Below, one piece after another: positions 17,687 to 27,981 of a stretch of 28,828 nt of DNA. Below the pieces are notes generated by a model. That model was given only the letters and a program-made list of their open reading frames with translations. It was not told the DNA's origin and did no database searches. The position numbers and the translations under genes were made by a program. This DNA is from Dimorphilus gyrociliatus (Eukaryota; Annelida; Polychaeta; Dinophilidae): the NCBI GenBank assembly GCA_904063045.1, contig CAJFCJ010000136.1:35230-64057 (forward strand), given 5' to 3'. How positions within the stretch are numbered: the first letter of the stretch is position 1; the number at the start of each line of letters is the position of its first letter.

Positions 17687-17787
17687 TATCTTGATTAAAA
17701 TTTCTTTTTTAAAGTCTAAAAAGACCCCAGAATTGAGCTTAATTCAAAATTTAACTAGTTAAGCTGCTTTGAAGCAATTAAGCTATA
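17687..17787 (+). repeat. Dispersed repeat R2, plus copy
   Basis: About 100 bp almost identical to the reverse complement of 28561-28662: shared blocks AAAGTCTAAAAAGACCCC, GAATTGAGCTTAATTC and AACTAGTTAAGCTGC. Only a handful of differences are visible. A TATA-like CTATAAAAAG follows at about 17797. The 17790-18250 stretch after it shows a proline-rich coding-like run (about 17820-17910) that I cannot assign. Confidence 0.85.
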
Positions 17788-18258
17788 TCTGGCACTATAA
17801 AAAGACCCCAGCACTTCCAACATATTCCTGGTTTTGTTGGTACACACCCTACTTCTGGTCCTAAGGTTCCCAAAGCTACACCTTTTGTATTGAACCCCAA
17901 GCCCAAGCAATCCTAATTATTTTTATTCCACTTGGTCACGTGGTTATCTGCTGGGGGTTTTCTTAATCTTAGGAATAAATTATATATTTTAAGCCTTATT
18001 TTTTTATAGATTGACAACATCAAAATTAATATATTCACAAATTGATTTTTGATTTGGTTTATTATCTGTAGATCTAAGAACTAGGCTAGAAGGTAAGTTA
18101 ATGAGTTCATTGAGATGTCTAGAGGTTAACCTTGTCAACTACATGACTGAAAAGTAGAGGTAGAAGAGACTGGGTGAGATAGACTATGTGAAATAAGGAA
18201 GCAACTGCTGAATTGTTTTTAAGGAAAAGCTATAAATCAACTATGCCACTTTTGCTTG

Positions 18259-18720
18259 TCACTTGGAAGAAAGGCAGCATGGAGCCAAGTATGACCTTAC
18301 AGTGAATGTTTGTTTACATAGTTTGAGGATTGTCTCGGATATCAAATTATTACTCTGCAGTGGCCAGGTCTTGTTTTTCATATACAGGCATTCTATCGTT
18401 GTCAGAATTAGAATGATTGATATTAACAGAGAAGGCAGTGTGTTTAGGCTGTGTAGAAGACTTGTGATGAAGAGATGTGTGGTGAGGTTGATCACATATA
18501 TGACACCAGGATTTAGAAGGACAGTTGTCACTGGAATGATCGCTTTGTAGACAGTTGATAAATCTATTTAAAATTCGAATCAGCCTACCTTTGCCTTCTA
18601 GATTGGCATTTGTAAAAAGACAGTAGGCTAGACATTGGGCTCGAATGTCTGGTGGTTGTCTTTGTGAAAATAGATTGAGTTTTTCAAGCTGTCAGTGTGC
18701 TTTAAAGTCTGGTATTGAAC
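18259..18720 (-). pseudogene. BEL/Pao retrotransposon gag remnant with zinc knuckles
   Basis: On the minus strand the frame reads FTNANLEGKGRLIRILNRF, then NCLQSDHSSDNC (18521-18553) and CHICDQPHHTSLHH (18465-18505). The pair C-L-x-x-x-H-x4-C followed by C-x2-C-x3-HHT-x-LH is the typical nucleic-acid-binding end of BEL/Pao Gag, which is followed in the family by the LATA-containing protease start. Here QDLATAES follows downstream. The first Cys of the first knuckle is missing and a stop lies upstream near 18700. No protease active site, RT or integrase is seen in the window, so this is an isolated decayed fragment. Confidence 0.75.
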
Positions 18721-19194
18721 TTTTTCGGATGAGTCGATCTTTTTATTCCTTGAGTTTGAAGTGTCTCTTTCATGAATTTAAATTTTTCAGACATTCAAAG
18801 TTCCACCATCTTGTCCTCCATTAAATTATGTTATTATTCTTTAATATATTTTTGATAACGTGTTATTTTATCAACTTGTTATAATATCTCAAATCAAAGA
18901 TGGCAGCTATGTCTAGAAAAAGAATTTGATAACTATCTCCAACAATGAGGTCAGTTAATGCATTTTTTCATTCTTAACATAAGAAATCACAAAGTCCACA
19001 AAATGTTTGCCCATGGGTAGATGAGAATTAGTTGGGAACCTTAGAGTTCAAGCTATAGTCCATAAATAGTGGACTTCTATTGAGAGGTTAAAGTCCACTA
19101 ATGGTCTTCATGTCGTAGGTACTTGAGACAGTAGGTTCTTTGTGCAAGATTCTCAAGTCAAATTTATTTTCCTGACTAAAGTGAATTCTTCTGT
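18721..19194. other. Spacer upstream (minus sense) of the BEL/Pao remnant
   Basis: No open frame of note. Given the minus-strand gag remnant to the left and the LTR-like repeat R1 to the right, this could be the leader and LTR of the same decayed element. I could not identify a primer-binding site. Confidence 0.3.
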
Positions 19195-19312
19195 GTTGGG
19201 TTCACTTATTCAAAGGATTACAAAGTTGAAATGTAACAGTCTCATAAAGCACATATAACAAAAACATGAAAAACTGTTATATCATACATGCTTAACATGT
19301 GGCACTGTAAAA
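19195..19312 (-). repeat. Dispersed repeat R1, minus copy
   Basis: Inverted counterpart of 16392-16530 (see that entry). It carries CAAAGGATTACAAAG, ACAGTCTCATAAAG and TGTTATATCATACATGC. It lies upstream in the transcription sense of the minus-strand BEL/Pao gag remnant, consistent with being part of its LTR. Confidence 0.6.
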
Positions 19313-19415
19313 ACAAGCCTACCCCTTCAGTTTCGGATACAAGAGATTTCATCCTTGAATATGCTTGTTTATAATCTTCCTTTTTATATCTAATTCACTT
19401 ATTTTCTTATTTTAG

Positions 19416-19680
19416 TATTGAATCTTTCAACTTACACAACCAAAGAATAGAATATGAGGAAAATGGCAGAAGGTTGAATTGCAAACTGTGTTTGTCAAGG
19501 ATAGCAAATATATTAACAATTCCGTGCAATCACATGGTTATCTGCTCATGGTGCTCGGATACATTTTCAACATCTAGATGCATTTTGTGTAGAAACATTG
19601 CTACAGAAATGATTAGTATAAAGAGTGATTTGAACAGTTTTAGTTTCATAGATATGAAACGTATGAGAAATTTGCATTGA
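19416..19680 (+). CDS. Terminal exon encoding an IAP-type RING finger
   Basis: A GT-AG acceptor (TTATTTTAG, ending 19415) opens a frame that reads SIESFNLHNQRIEYEENG and runs to a stop at 19680. Just after the start is a C3HC4 RING finger: CKLC, CNH, CSWC and CILC, with the compact spacing and PCNHMVICSWC core seen at the C-terminus of inhibitor-of-apoptosis proteins and related E3 ubiquitin ligases. The RING binds two zinc ions and recruits a ubiquitin-conjugating enzyme. About 35 residues follow it. Upstream exons are not identified, so substrate-binding domains (for example BIR) are unknown. The conserved metal ligands and open frame suggest the exon may be functional. It may also be a fragment. 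Confidence 0.7.
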
Positions 19681-21632
19681 CTGACTATTAAAATCAATTT
19701 TTAATTGTCATTAGTTTACTGCTTTTGTCTATTTGCTTTCTAATTTACTCCTGATGACGTCTCCAAATATTGTGATTGTCTTCCTGAGGTTCTACCCTGA
19801 GGTTATCATTTCTTCATCACAATCACTGATTTGCTCTGCTAACCTATCAAATACACTGGCTGAATAACCAATTCTTGAATTGAGAGGTGAAACTTGCATG
19901 TTTAGGATTGATTGTCTTTTCTATGTTCATAGACAGTTAGTTTTTTTGTAGCAGCCTTCAGTCCTTTTCTTATTCCTAATAATAAGCATATGTACATTTA
20001 TATGCAGATCTTTTATTAGTAAAAATTATCTATTCTAAGATAATATCTATCTTTAAAATCTTGATGATGATTGCATATCATACATAAAACCTAAGTAGTC
20101 AAAAAAAACTGAACAAAATAAAAATGGCAACAAATCCTTTAACATCAGCTATAACTTATCAGGAACAACATTAATTACAATGAATGTATGGCTTATTTTT
20201 GTATAAGAAATATTTCAATGCAGACAATTCAAATGAATCAAAATCAGCCATAAAATTGTCTTAAGAAGTTGACATTCAAGGAAAAAAGACTTTGAAGATT
20301 AATCATAAAAAACAAACTACTTTAAATGATAAATAATTTAGAAAGCTTAAACAAAACACTTCATTTGAATGATAATAAATATAAACTATTATAAGAGGCT
20401 AAAAAACCAGATATATCTATCACTTAGATTAATTATCTCTATCAGCAAAAGTCCCTAAGCCTTCTTAAAATATTTTGCATTGTAAAAATTAAAAGGCTTT
20501 CTATTCTAATCTTCTTAACTGCTGAAAATTGATCTCAACAAACTTTGCCTGCCTTTATCTTAACTTTAACACAGCTCTTGTCTATAAACTTGGAGCTTTT
20601 TAAATGTTTTTTTTAGTCACATTCCACCAATATCAGCTTTTTTTGGAATGTACTTCACTTATTTTTGAAGCTACCATTTAGTAAATCTGTCCTCATTCCA
20701 GACAAATTAATGTCTTTAAATGTTTAAAAACATTTGTAAGGAATCTGTGAGAAAATGGCCAATTTTTTTGGTTTTTAACCCAAACTATCAGTTCAGAACT
20801 TGCACAAACTGAAAAAAGGATTAAAATAGAAATTTTCCTGATTTTAAATTGGGGCAAATAATTACCAATCGTTCCATTTAGAACGCAAAAAATTCAGATC
20901 AAAGGTTGATATAAAAAAGCACTCTTTATTACTGTATTAATCAATTATTGCACAGAACAAAAGTAGGTCAACTTAGCCTATCTTTATCATTTGAAATCAA
21001 ATAGCTCACTAGGAGTTCAATACCACTTATCAATAATTATTTTAAATAAATTTTTTATTGAAAGAGGCTGGCACAACTCACATCTTCATTAAAACCAACA
21101 GAAATACTGCTGTCATTGTTCTTTGCCTTCTGGTAGAAGTTTTATCTTCTTCTTAATAACTCCACTGAGTGAACAGACTCTAAGAAGAGATTAGAAAAGA
21201 GAGACAAGACTCTCTTTATAACTTCAAAATATTTTATATTAACTTCAACCAAACGAAATGATGGAGAATGAAAAATATTTCATTTCTTCCAATCATTCTG
21301 ATGAATTCAAATTTGAAATTTCATGATTTATAATAAATTGGATTTTATTTGATTGTAATTGCAGGAATATCTATTTTTCCTAATCTATCAAAGTACTCAC
21401 AGTAATACAATCTTTTAGATTCATTGACAAATAGTGTTTTACAAAAATGTATCTGAAAAACTGTTAAATTAGAAGAAATGACATTTTGATGTCTTGAAAC
21501 CAAAATTGTTGTAATTATACTTTAAATTCTGAAAAAGACTGAATGTTTTAGAATCAAGCAGTAGGCTTGATTTATAGAAATATCAAACAAGTAGTCATTT
21601 CGCAATGGAATGAATAGTGAAGCATATGCTGG
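19681..21632. other. AT-rich intergenic region
   Basis: About 2 kb without recognisable genes. A weak copy of the Tc1-end repeat may lie at 21345-21410 (minus; ATTGTAATTGCAGGAAT and CCTAATCTATCAAAGTACT). A stretch at 20880-21260 has TATA and AATAAA motifs in LTR-like order on the minus strand, but no second copy exists here to confirm it. Confidence 0.4.
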
Positions 21633-21735
21633 TTGTTAATAATTGAACCATGGAGAATTTTTTGTTTGAAACTACAGTTGCTACTGAACTATTTAATTGA
21701 ACACAAGGTTGGTTGTTGGTTTCTTGGCACAATTG

Positions 21736-22508
21736 GGAATAGTAGCTTTAACTTGGAAGAAAAGAAAACAATGGTAAAAACAAAGTTTTGTCCAGAAATT
21801 TTTGTCTGTTTATTTTCTATTTTTTTAGTCAAAAGCTGTAGCTTTTATTATACTAGCTGTCTTCATTGGAATTGCAGTTTAGCTTTAATTCTTGGACTTT
21901 ATTTTGGATTAAAAAAGAGCAATGATAGGAAATTGATTCTGTAATATTTTTATTTCAAATATTACAAAAGTTATTGAAAATTTTTTAATATTAAACACAC
22001 TACCCCAGAAGGAACTTTAACAACAAAGCCAACAAGGTTCAAATCCATTAGATATATCATGTGGAAAGACATTTAGTGAATTGAGCAGTAGGATAATTGG
22101 TGGTGTGAAGACAAATATTATAAATGTTCCCTGGCAGGTTCAATGCAATAAATTATTATTTTAGGTTAATGTTTAATACAAAATTTATTTTAAATAAATA
22201 GGCTTTCTTGGAAATTAAAAAGGGTAGTAAAACAACCCTTTGTGGAGGAGTGATTATCCATTCAATTATCAGCAGCTCACTGTATTAAGGACACTGGGTA
22301 AAATAATATTAATTATAAAACTAACTCTTAAAACTACTTTTTTTTAATTTATTTAAAATAGAAGTTACACTTTCAAACTTGGAATTGATGATTTAGAAAA
22401 TGTATTAGAAAATACTACATTCTCTGCTGAAAAAGTCTGGGTACATGATAAATACAATGCACTCACTTTTGAAAATGATATTGCACTTTTTCGAATTAAT
22501 AAAAAAAA
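21736..22508 (+). pseudogene. Membrane-anchored trypsin-like serine protease, cut by MULE copy 2
   Basis: A type II membrane protease fragment. The short cytoplasmic piece LEEKKTM joins, through a 55-bp in-phase intron (21774-21828), a membrane helix (AVAFIILAVFIGIAV, then frameshifted LALILGLYFGLKK). A stem region leads to CGKTFSELSSRIIGGVKT and NVPWQ (about 22065-22137), which is the zymogen cleavage site and the mature start. After an intron of about 65 bp comes FLEIKKGSKTTLCGGVII, then SAAHCIKD with the catalytic His, one base out of frame. A third exon (from about 22364) gives YTFKLGIDDLEN, HDKYNA and ENDIALFRI with the catalytic Asp. Coding sequence stops at the MULE terminus (22509). 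The catalytic Ser half is absent from the window. The frameshifts show that it is not functional. Confidence 0.85.
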
Positions 22509-22700
22509 GGATGCGACAGAAAACGTCCATGAAAGAAAATGTCCATAAACTGAAAGAAAACGTCCATGAACTGAAAGAAAATGTCCATAAAGTGAAAGAA
22601 AACGTCCATAAACTGAAAGAAAACATCCATGAATCAAAAGAACACATAAAATAAAGAAATTTTCATTTAAATATAAATATATGTTGAAAAACAAATTAAC
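22509..22700 (+). repeat. Left TIR of MULE copy 2 with 21-bp minisatellite
   Basis: Terminus GGATGCGACAGAAAACGTCC, one 16-bp unit, about five 21-bp units of GAAAGAAAACGTCCATAAACT type, then ATTTTCATTTAAATATAAAT and GTTGAAAAACAAATTAAC. It is the inverted counterpart of 12727-12926. Confidence 0.9.
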
Positions 22701-23045
22701 ACAAAACTTTATAAAAACTGGTAGAAATGAAGAAATCTTCAGGAAAAGAGATACAAAACATCAACTTCCTCTTCTATTTTCACTCTCTTGAGGTAATATG
22801 AAATTTTTAATTTTTTGAGGTTTTTTTGTTCTTAATAATCTCTGTGATTAAAAAGTTATTGATTATTTTATTAATAATCAATCTAACATAAATTTAGCAA
22901 TTTTATTTGTTAATGAAGTTTTTTCTCAATGTTTTTGTCAAAATACTAATTGTTACATAAATAATCATAATAATATGACAAATTCATTTATTAATTTTAG
23001 TTTAACTCTTCTTTTTCTCCAATATTTTAGAAAAAATATTGAATA

Positions 23046-24577
23046 ATGGACAAGTGTTCTATTTGCAATGATAAATTTGTTGGTAGGCAAATAAAAGGCC
23101 AATGCTCATTGTGCCTGCATATTTGTCATATAAAATGTCTGCATGGTTTGTACTATCTTCTATTTGAAAAACATTTACTGTTTTTTTTTCTTCCAGATTC
23201 ATCAACAGCATCACCACTCTGTTTTATTTGTTATAAAATAACTAAAAAAACCTGTTTTGTGATGTTAAAGAGAATTGATGAACCAAAAAAATGCAGGGAA
23301 AGTGTACCAATAAAAAGTAATTCTACTGCAAAACTTAATGAGAAGGAAGAAGCAATTGTTGAATATCCAGAAAAGAATATTGAGGAGAATAACAGCATGA
23401 CTGAGGAAAAATTAAAAATTGATGAGAAAGGAGACAATAATCAAGGACAAGAAAAGAGTACTGAAGAGTTCACAGAAGAATTGAGGTTATCTATATCAAA
23501 TATAATTAATTGTAAAGAAGTGGCAAATTGGAATAGAAGGAAGAACAGGCCTATTGTACCCAATGATAAAAACTTTGAGCTGAATATGACATTCATTCCT
23601 CCTGAATTTTTAAAGAAGGATATAAATATGAATAATGAGAGGATCATTATCTTTGCAACAAATCATCAATTGGAGCTTTTGTCAAAGGGGAAAATTTGGT
23701 ACCTTGATGGTACTTTTAAGATTGCCAATGAACCTTTCATTCAAATGTACTCTATTCATGTATTTTTGAAAAAAAATGGACAGCTTAAGCAAGTTCTTCT
23801 AAAAAAAAGAGAGCATATAAACTACTTTTCCAGGTAAGAATTACATTTCATAAATATACTTACTAATAAGCAATCATGTTAAATTTTTAAGGCTGTGAAG
23901 GATTTAGCTGAAAATTGTGCTCCTAAGAAAATAGTCTTAGACTATGAAAAGGCTGTTTGGAAAACTTTACAAAATATATGGCCTGATGCTGTCTTGACTG
24001 GATGTTCATTTCACTGGTCTCAGGCAATATTTAGAAAAATTCAGGTTTATTGATTTCTAAAATTTTTAACAATCCAGTTAATATTTTTTTGTTTAAGGAA
24101 CTTGGTTATAGCAGGGAATTTAGAAAAAAAGAGGGAGCTTGGGAATCCAGGAGAATGATTATGTCTTTGCCATATTTGCCTCATGGCATGATTGAAAATC
24201 AATTCACTAAAATTCAAAATCAACTGACAAAAGAAAATAAACTGTCTGATTTGTTGGACTATGTGTCTAATAGTTGGATAAAAAATACATTTTGGTCTCC
24301 AGAGACTTGGTCTGTTTTTGATCAAAGCATAAGGACAAATAATGATCTGGAAGGTTATCATCAAAGGCTGAATAAAATTGTTGGAGAAAATGTTTCTTTT
24401 TATTTAGTGATTGATGAGTTAAAGAGGGAAGCAGACATGATAAATCTGTACAAAAAGCTTTTAAGGAAGACTTATAGCCAAATTCAAAAAGATCTTTTCT
24501 TAATTTGGGAAAATTTTAAAACAGGTGAAATTAATGCAAACCAGCTTCTGCAGCTTTGCTCAGAATTATATTATTGA
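23046..24577 (+). CDS. MULE transposase with PHD-like zinc finger (4 exons, copy 2)
   Basis: Plus-strand twin of the gene at 10841-12372. Exons: 23046-23145, 23197-23833, 23892-24044 and 24098-24577, giving about 455 residues. The exon 1-2 junction is in phase 1 and completes a Cys4-His-Cys3 finger (CSIC, CSLC, HIKC, CFIC). The residues immediately after the exon 1 boundary in an unspliced reading are intron. The core carries DGTF, VLDYEKA, the GCSFHWSQ zinc-like motif and NNDLEGYH. The last exon is helical and ends SELYY. The same A8 run (23801-23808) puts exon 2 and exon 3 out of phase. In another phase of this run the frame meets the usual MULE spacing of K, Y, LF before the next exon. Both copies share the defect. 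The start ATG is the first in the frame and lies before the finger. Confidence 0.87.
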
Positions 24578-24750
24578 AAATAATTGACAATACCTTGATA
24601 TCAAAAAACTTTACTTGAAAACACTGGTCATTTAATTGTAAAACTTGAAAAAAGTTTGTCTTTCTTTTAAAGTTGTTTACAAATAATCAATAAACAATTT
24701 ATATGGTAAACCTAAAGTTGTATATATAAAAAGTTTTCTATTAACTTGTT

Positions 24751-24912
24751 AATAGCATAATCCATTTTTGGTGATAATTGTTGTATCACACACTACTTGA
24801 ACTGATTTTAATTCTGTACAAGTATTTAAGGTTGTTAGATCACCAAGCCATGTACTGTGCATTCCATGCTTAGATCCAAGTATTGTTGGTAGTTGAGGTG
24901 CCAATGGTGTAA
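24751..24912 (-). pseudogene. Fragment of a second, diverged envelope-like gene
   Basis: On the minus strand about 50 codons read PQLPTILGSKHGMHS, then WLGDLTTLNTC and VQVVCDTTIITKN. This matches residues about 770-820 of the envelope gene at 2337-5525 (PQLTTVLTNELGMHS, then MGELAIIKQC and TEVVCDLSMIKKN). The fragment keeps GD and both cysteines. It is bounded by the truncated MULE copy 2 at 24750 and by a Tc1-end repeat at 24913. It is a scrap of a related but clearly different envelope lineage. Confidence 0.8.
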
Positions 24913-25027
24913 TGGAGTAATGCTCTAATTGGACCAGTACTTTGGTAAATTGATAAATGATTAGAAAGGACGAATACTGTTCTGAAGAAGCAGAAATTCC
25001 TACAATTACAATACAACAAAGTACACT
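24913..25027 (+). repeat. Short interspersed repeat (Tc1-end family), copy 3
   Basis: It carries TTGGACCAGTACTTTGGTAA, GGACGAATACTGTTCTGAAG and ACAATTACAATACAACAAAG. It is closest to the copy at 16688-16845. Confidence 0.8.
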
Positions 25028-25298
25028 GTCTATCAACCAAATCAAAAGAATGGGCTCTATATTGGAAAAAGGAGTTAAGATAACAGATGAATAAGTAAGC
25101 ATTGATGCTATCACTGAGAATGATGTTGTTAATAATGGTTCAGATGTTGAAAAAAATGGAAAACAAAACGATGAAGACATCACACAAGTTGTGGGAAATA
25201 GTTATGTTATTGTTCAAAACAATTATACAGAAGCTATGATTGGGTGTAACATTGAAATAACAACAGAAATTGAATTCATATTCTGGCAGCTAATATAT
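25028..25298 (+). other. Unassigned coding-like fragment
   Basis: Apart from one stop near 25092, a plus-strand frame stays open and reads SIDAITENDVVNNGSDVEK, then NDEDITQVVGNSYVIVQNNY, then GCNIEITTEIEFIFWQL. The composition (Asp/Glu/Asn-rich with regular hydrophobics) looks protein-coding, but I recognise no family. It lies between the envelope/repeat debris and the start of duplication B and has no counterpart next to duplication A, where MULE copy 1 sits instead. Confidence 0.35.
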
Positions 25299-25566
25299 GT
25301 TTTGTAGTTATCTCTTTTATATTAGACATATCTTATTACATGAATAAAATATTACACATCTTTTTTTCTAATTTTTCATATTTTCATTCAAATATTAAAC
25401 CATTCTTCATATAAAAAATTACTGTGGATGTTTTCTCCTAAGCTATGGACATTTTCTCCTGTGGACAGTTTCTCTTGTGGACATTTTCTCCATAAACCAT
25501 TTTTTATACATGAACACTTTTTAAGTAAAGTGGCTAAAGAATCACAAAAGTATTCATATTAAATAG

Positions 25567-26201
25567 TGTACTGCTCTTGCTGGCAAAATCTATGTGTTTG
25601 CAAGTTATAACAATACTGGTTCTACTCGAACCTTTAAACAAATGTTTAAATTAAAACAGTTTATTCGCAATAATAATACTTAAGCAAGTAACAATATGAG
25701 AGTTCGATAGCAGAGTAGATAGTTTGTAAAAGTAGGTTGTCAAATTACCAAACTGTCTTCTAATGTTGAGGAGTAGATGGATGGTTCCAGTGGAGGTTGT
25801 TTCCAGATGATTTTCCCAGGTCCTTGGGTCCAGATGGAAGCTGCATGCCAAATGACAATAGTGAGGATTTATATACTTTGAGGTTTACCTTTGACATCCA
25901 ATCATCACTTTACAGTTGCCAAAATGTGTAGTTCATATTTATCTTTAGTAACAGGATGTTACAAAGTTGAACATTTAGGAAGGTTAATTGAATTATAACT
26001 TGGCCACACCCTAGGCAAGTTAATTAAATTATAACTTGGCCAAACCTTTATTGGTAATTAAAGATGAGCCTTCAAGCTGACTAATCCGACCTATGTTTGG
26101 CCAATGTTATAGCATTTTCTTGCATAGGTTTTAAGATGTACATGTATATGTTGCATAAAAGAATAGAGTTCAAGCATGTAAAATATAACCAAAGTTGTAC
26201 A
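25567..26201 (-). mobile_element. Solo LTR of the Ty3-like element (in duplication B)
   Basis: A 635-bp LTR in reverse orientation with the same ATAG target-site duplication (25563-25566 and 26202-26205) as the copy at 13194. The identical insertion point and flanks show that it was copied with the segment and is not an independent insertion. Confidence 0.95.
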
Positions 26202-26265
26202 ATAGTATTGAGTTAAGTCTACAGTTTTCTAAAAGAACATCTATATTGAACTAAAGTGCACAAAT

Positions 26266-26417
26266 TTCTACCACAATTACATTTTTTAAGACTATTTGTG
26301 AATAAAATGGATAGGTTCTATTTGGACCAATACTTTGGTAAGTTGGTAAATAATTAGGAAGAATGATTACAGTTGTGACAAACCAGAAATCCCTGCAAGT
26401 ACAATACAACAAAGTAC
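26266..26417 (+). repeat. Short interspersed repeat (Tc1-end family), copy 4
   Basis: Duplicate of the copy at 13893-14044, inside segment B. Confidence 0.75.
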
Positions 26418-27665
26418 ACACACGGAAAAAACATTTTCATTAAAGCAACAATTAATAAATTGCTTTGGTTTTGTTACTTTCATAAACCAAAATATGATTC
26501 CTTGAAGTTGAATTGTGGACTGTCAACTAAAGAGGTACAATTAATAGTTCACAAGATAAGATATCACAATTACAATTGTAATAAGCAAGTTTTGGCATTA
26601 CCATGTTTTTTAAAACAAGAGAGGTTAGAATTTCAGATACTGTAACCTCTATTGAAATATTAAAAGTACAGAATAGTGGGGACTGGTCAAAAACAGCCAT
26701 AAATGAAATATATGAAGTTTAGATTTCAAGCTGGGAAATGGTTAGGAGGAACAAGATAAGTATTGATATGTACTTAGGTGGGTCCCATCTAAGGGTTAGG
26801 GGCATTGAAAAGGTTAGGCAAAAGCAAGGGCTAGGTCTTTAGTGCTTAAGGGATTAGCACAATCAGTACAGATTGATAACCTCACAATTGCACTCACACT
26901 TCTAACCTTGTTAGGCTAAAGGTTGGTATGGCTGTTTAGGAATTGCTATAAAAAGTAGCTCTTCCTAGCCTAAGCTATTACTGTATCTCCAACAAACACC
27001 AGATACAGATTCTCAACACAGGTGAAGAGAACCTGCATTGCAATAATATAACAAAATCTCCAAGAAGTAAAGGGATAAAATATAATTGAATGGTGAGAAT
27101 TATTTGAGGGGTATAAAGTCAATTTGAAGGCAGCATAATTACCTTTACCTTGCCTATTTAGCTGGTTGAGTTTAATATCCTCATTTTATTCAAAACAGAC
27201 ACAAATATTTTTTTCTTAGTTTATTGGACAGTGTAAGAGCTTGACCTAAATTAAAAAGATAAGAATATTATACAATGCTAAAAAATGTTTTTGTAAGGCT
27301 AATTTTAAAGGGTAATCAATAACATTTTGTATTAAAAAATTTTGGATTATAATAGAGAAATAGAGATAGAACCCTCATGAAGAGGAAGATAAATAAAGAG
27401 AAAGAAAGGACTTCAAGTACAAAGCTGGCATCCAAGTGAAACATAACAGTATTATAGACAACAATACAGAAAGCCTTGAAAGAAAATGGGAGGGAAATTT
27501 AAAAATTTAAAAATTTAAAAATAGATTTAGGTCCAGTCTTACTAGTTTCTGGCATGCTTTATTTTTTTTGGCCTCTGTCACCTTGAGTATATTTCCTGCA
27601 TTTGAAGTGAAGCATGTCAAACCAGTTTTTCAGGTCTTTTAGTTGGCCTACATGCTTTCAATATA

Positions 27666-27981
27666 AGTTGAACCTTATGTATGACCAGACAAGGTCAGAA
27701 TTTGGCTAAATGGTGATTATATTTCTCTCAAAGGTTTTTGAATAAGTAGTACACAGGTATAAAATAGTAACAGATTAATTTTTGTTTACAGCCTATCAGA
27801 AGCATATTACACAGTATTGAGTTATTGAAGTCTTAAACTGGTTTTTTTGCTATTCATTTTATCATAAACTCCATAATGTCAAAAAATATAAAAGATATAT
27901 ATATATATACATGTATATATATCAACTAGAATATTTTCAACTTTCACACATTTCAAATCTTTTACAAGCTACTTCAAATCA
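27666..27981. other. Unique upstream region of peptide member 2 with (AT)n tract
   Basis: Not shared with the region upstream of peptide member 1. It contains TATA-like ATATAAAAG at about 27886 and an (AT)n/ATGTATAT tract at 27893-27922. The TATA lies about 95 bp before the peptide start codon and is a possible promoter. Confidence 0.5.

Larger units (their letters stand above)
22509..24750 (+). mobile_element. MULE DNA transposon, copy 2
   Basis: Plus-oriented copy, starting GGATGCGACAG inside the trypsin-like exon and ending abruptly at 24750 inside the inner part of its right TIR (TTCTATTAACTTGTT). The right minisatellite and terminus are missing and are replaced by an envelope-gene fragment. 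The body is near-identical to copy 1 in the reverse direction: each position p corresponds to 35418 minus p across the whole transposase region, so there are no indels there. Since the right end is lost, a target-site duplication cannot be tested. Confidence 0.92.
25299..27665 (+). repeat. Segmental duplication, copy B
   Basis: Direct copy of 12927-15386, offset 12373 bp at the left end and 12279 bp at the right end. The 94-bp change is explained by a 92-bp deletion here (after ATATTT near 27593) plus one T and one A. Substitutions are very few, except for a patch at about 25480-25510 (compared with 13108-13135) with five or six differences in 45 bases. It contains the second solo LTR, the fifth short repeat and the same gene-free stretch (26418-27660) as copy A. 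Confidence 0.93.

Noticed and set aside
18263-18550. 95-codon plus-strand open frame opposite the BEL/Pao remnant
   Set aside because: The minus strand has the zinc-knuckle motifs; the plus frame has no recognisable features.
20880-21260. Possible LTR on the minus strand with TATA and AATAAA motifs
   Set aside because: No second copy, target-site duplication or internal region in the window; motifs of this kind occur by chance in AT-rich DNA.
21633-21944. 103-codon open frame taken as one protein
   Set aside because: It reads through a 55-bp intron and changes frame in the membrane segment; better explained as part of the protease pseudogene.
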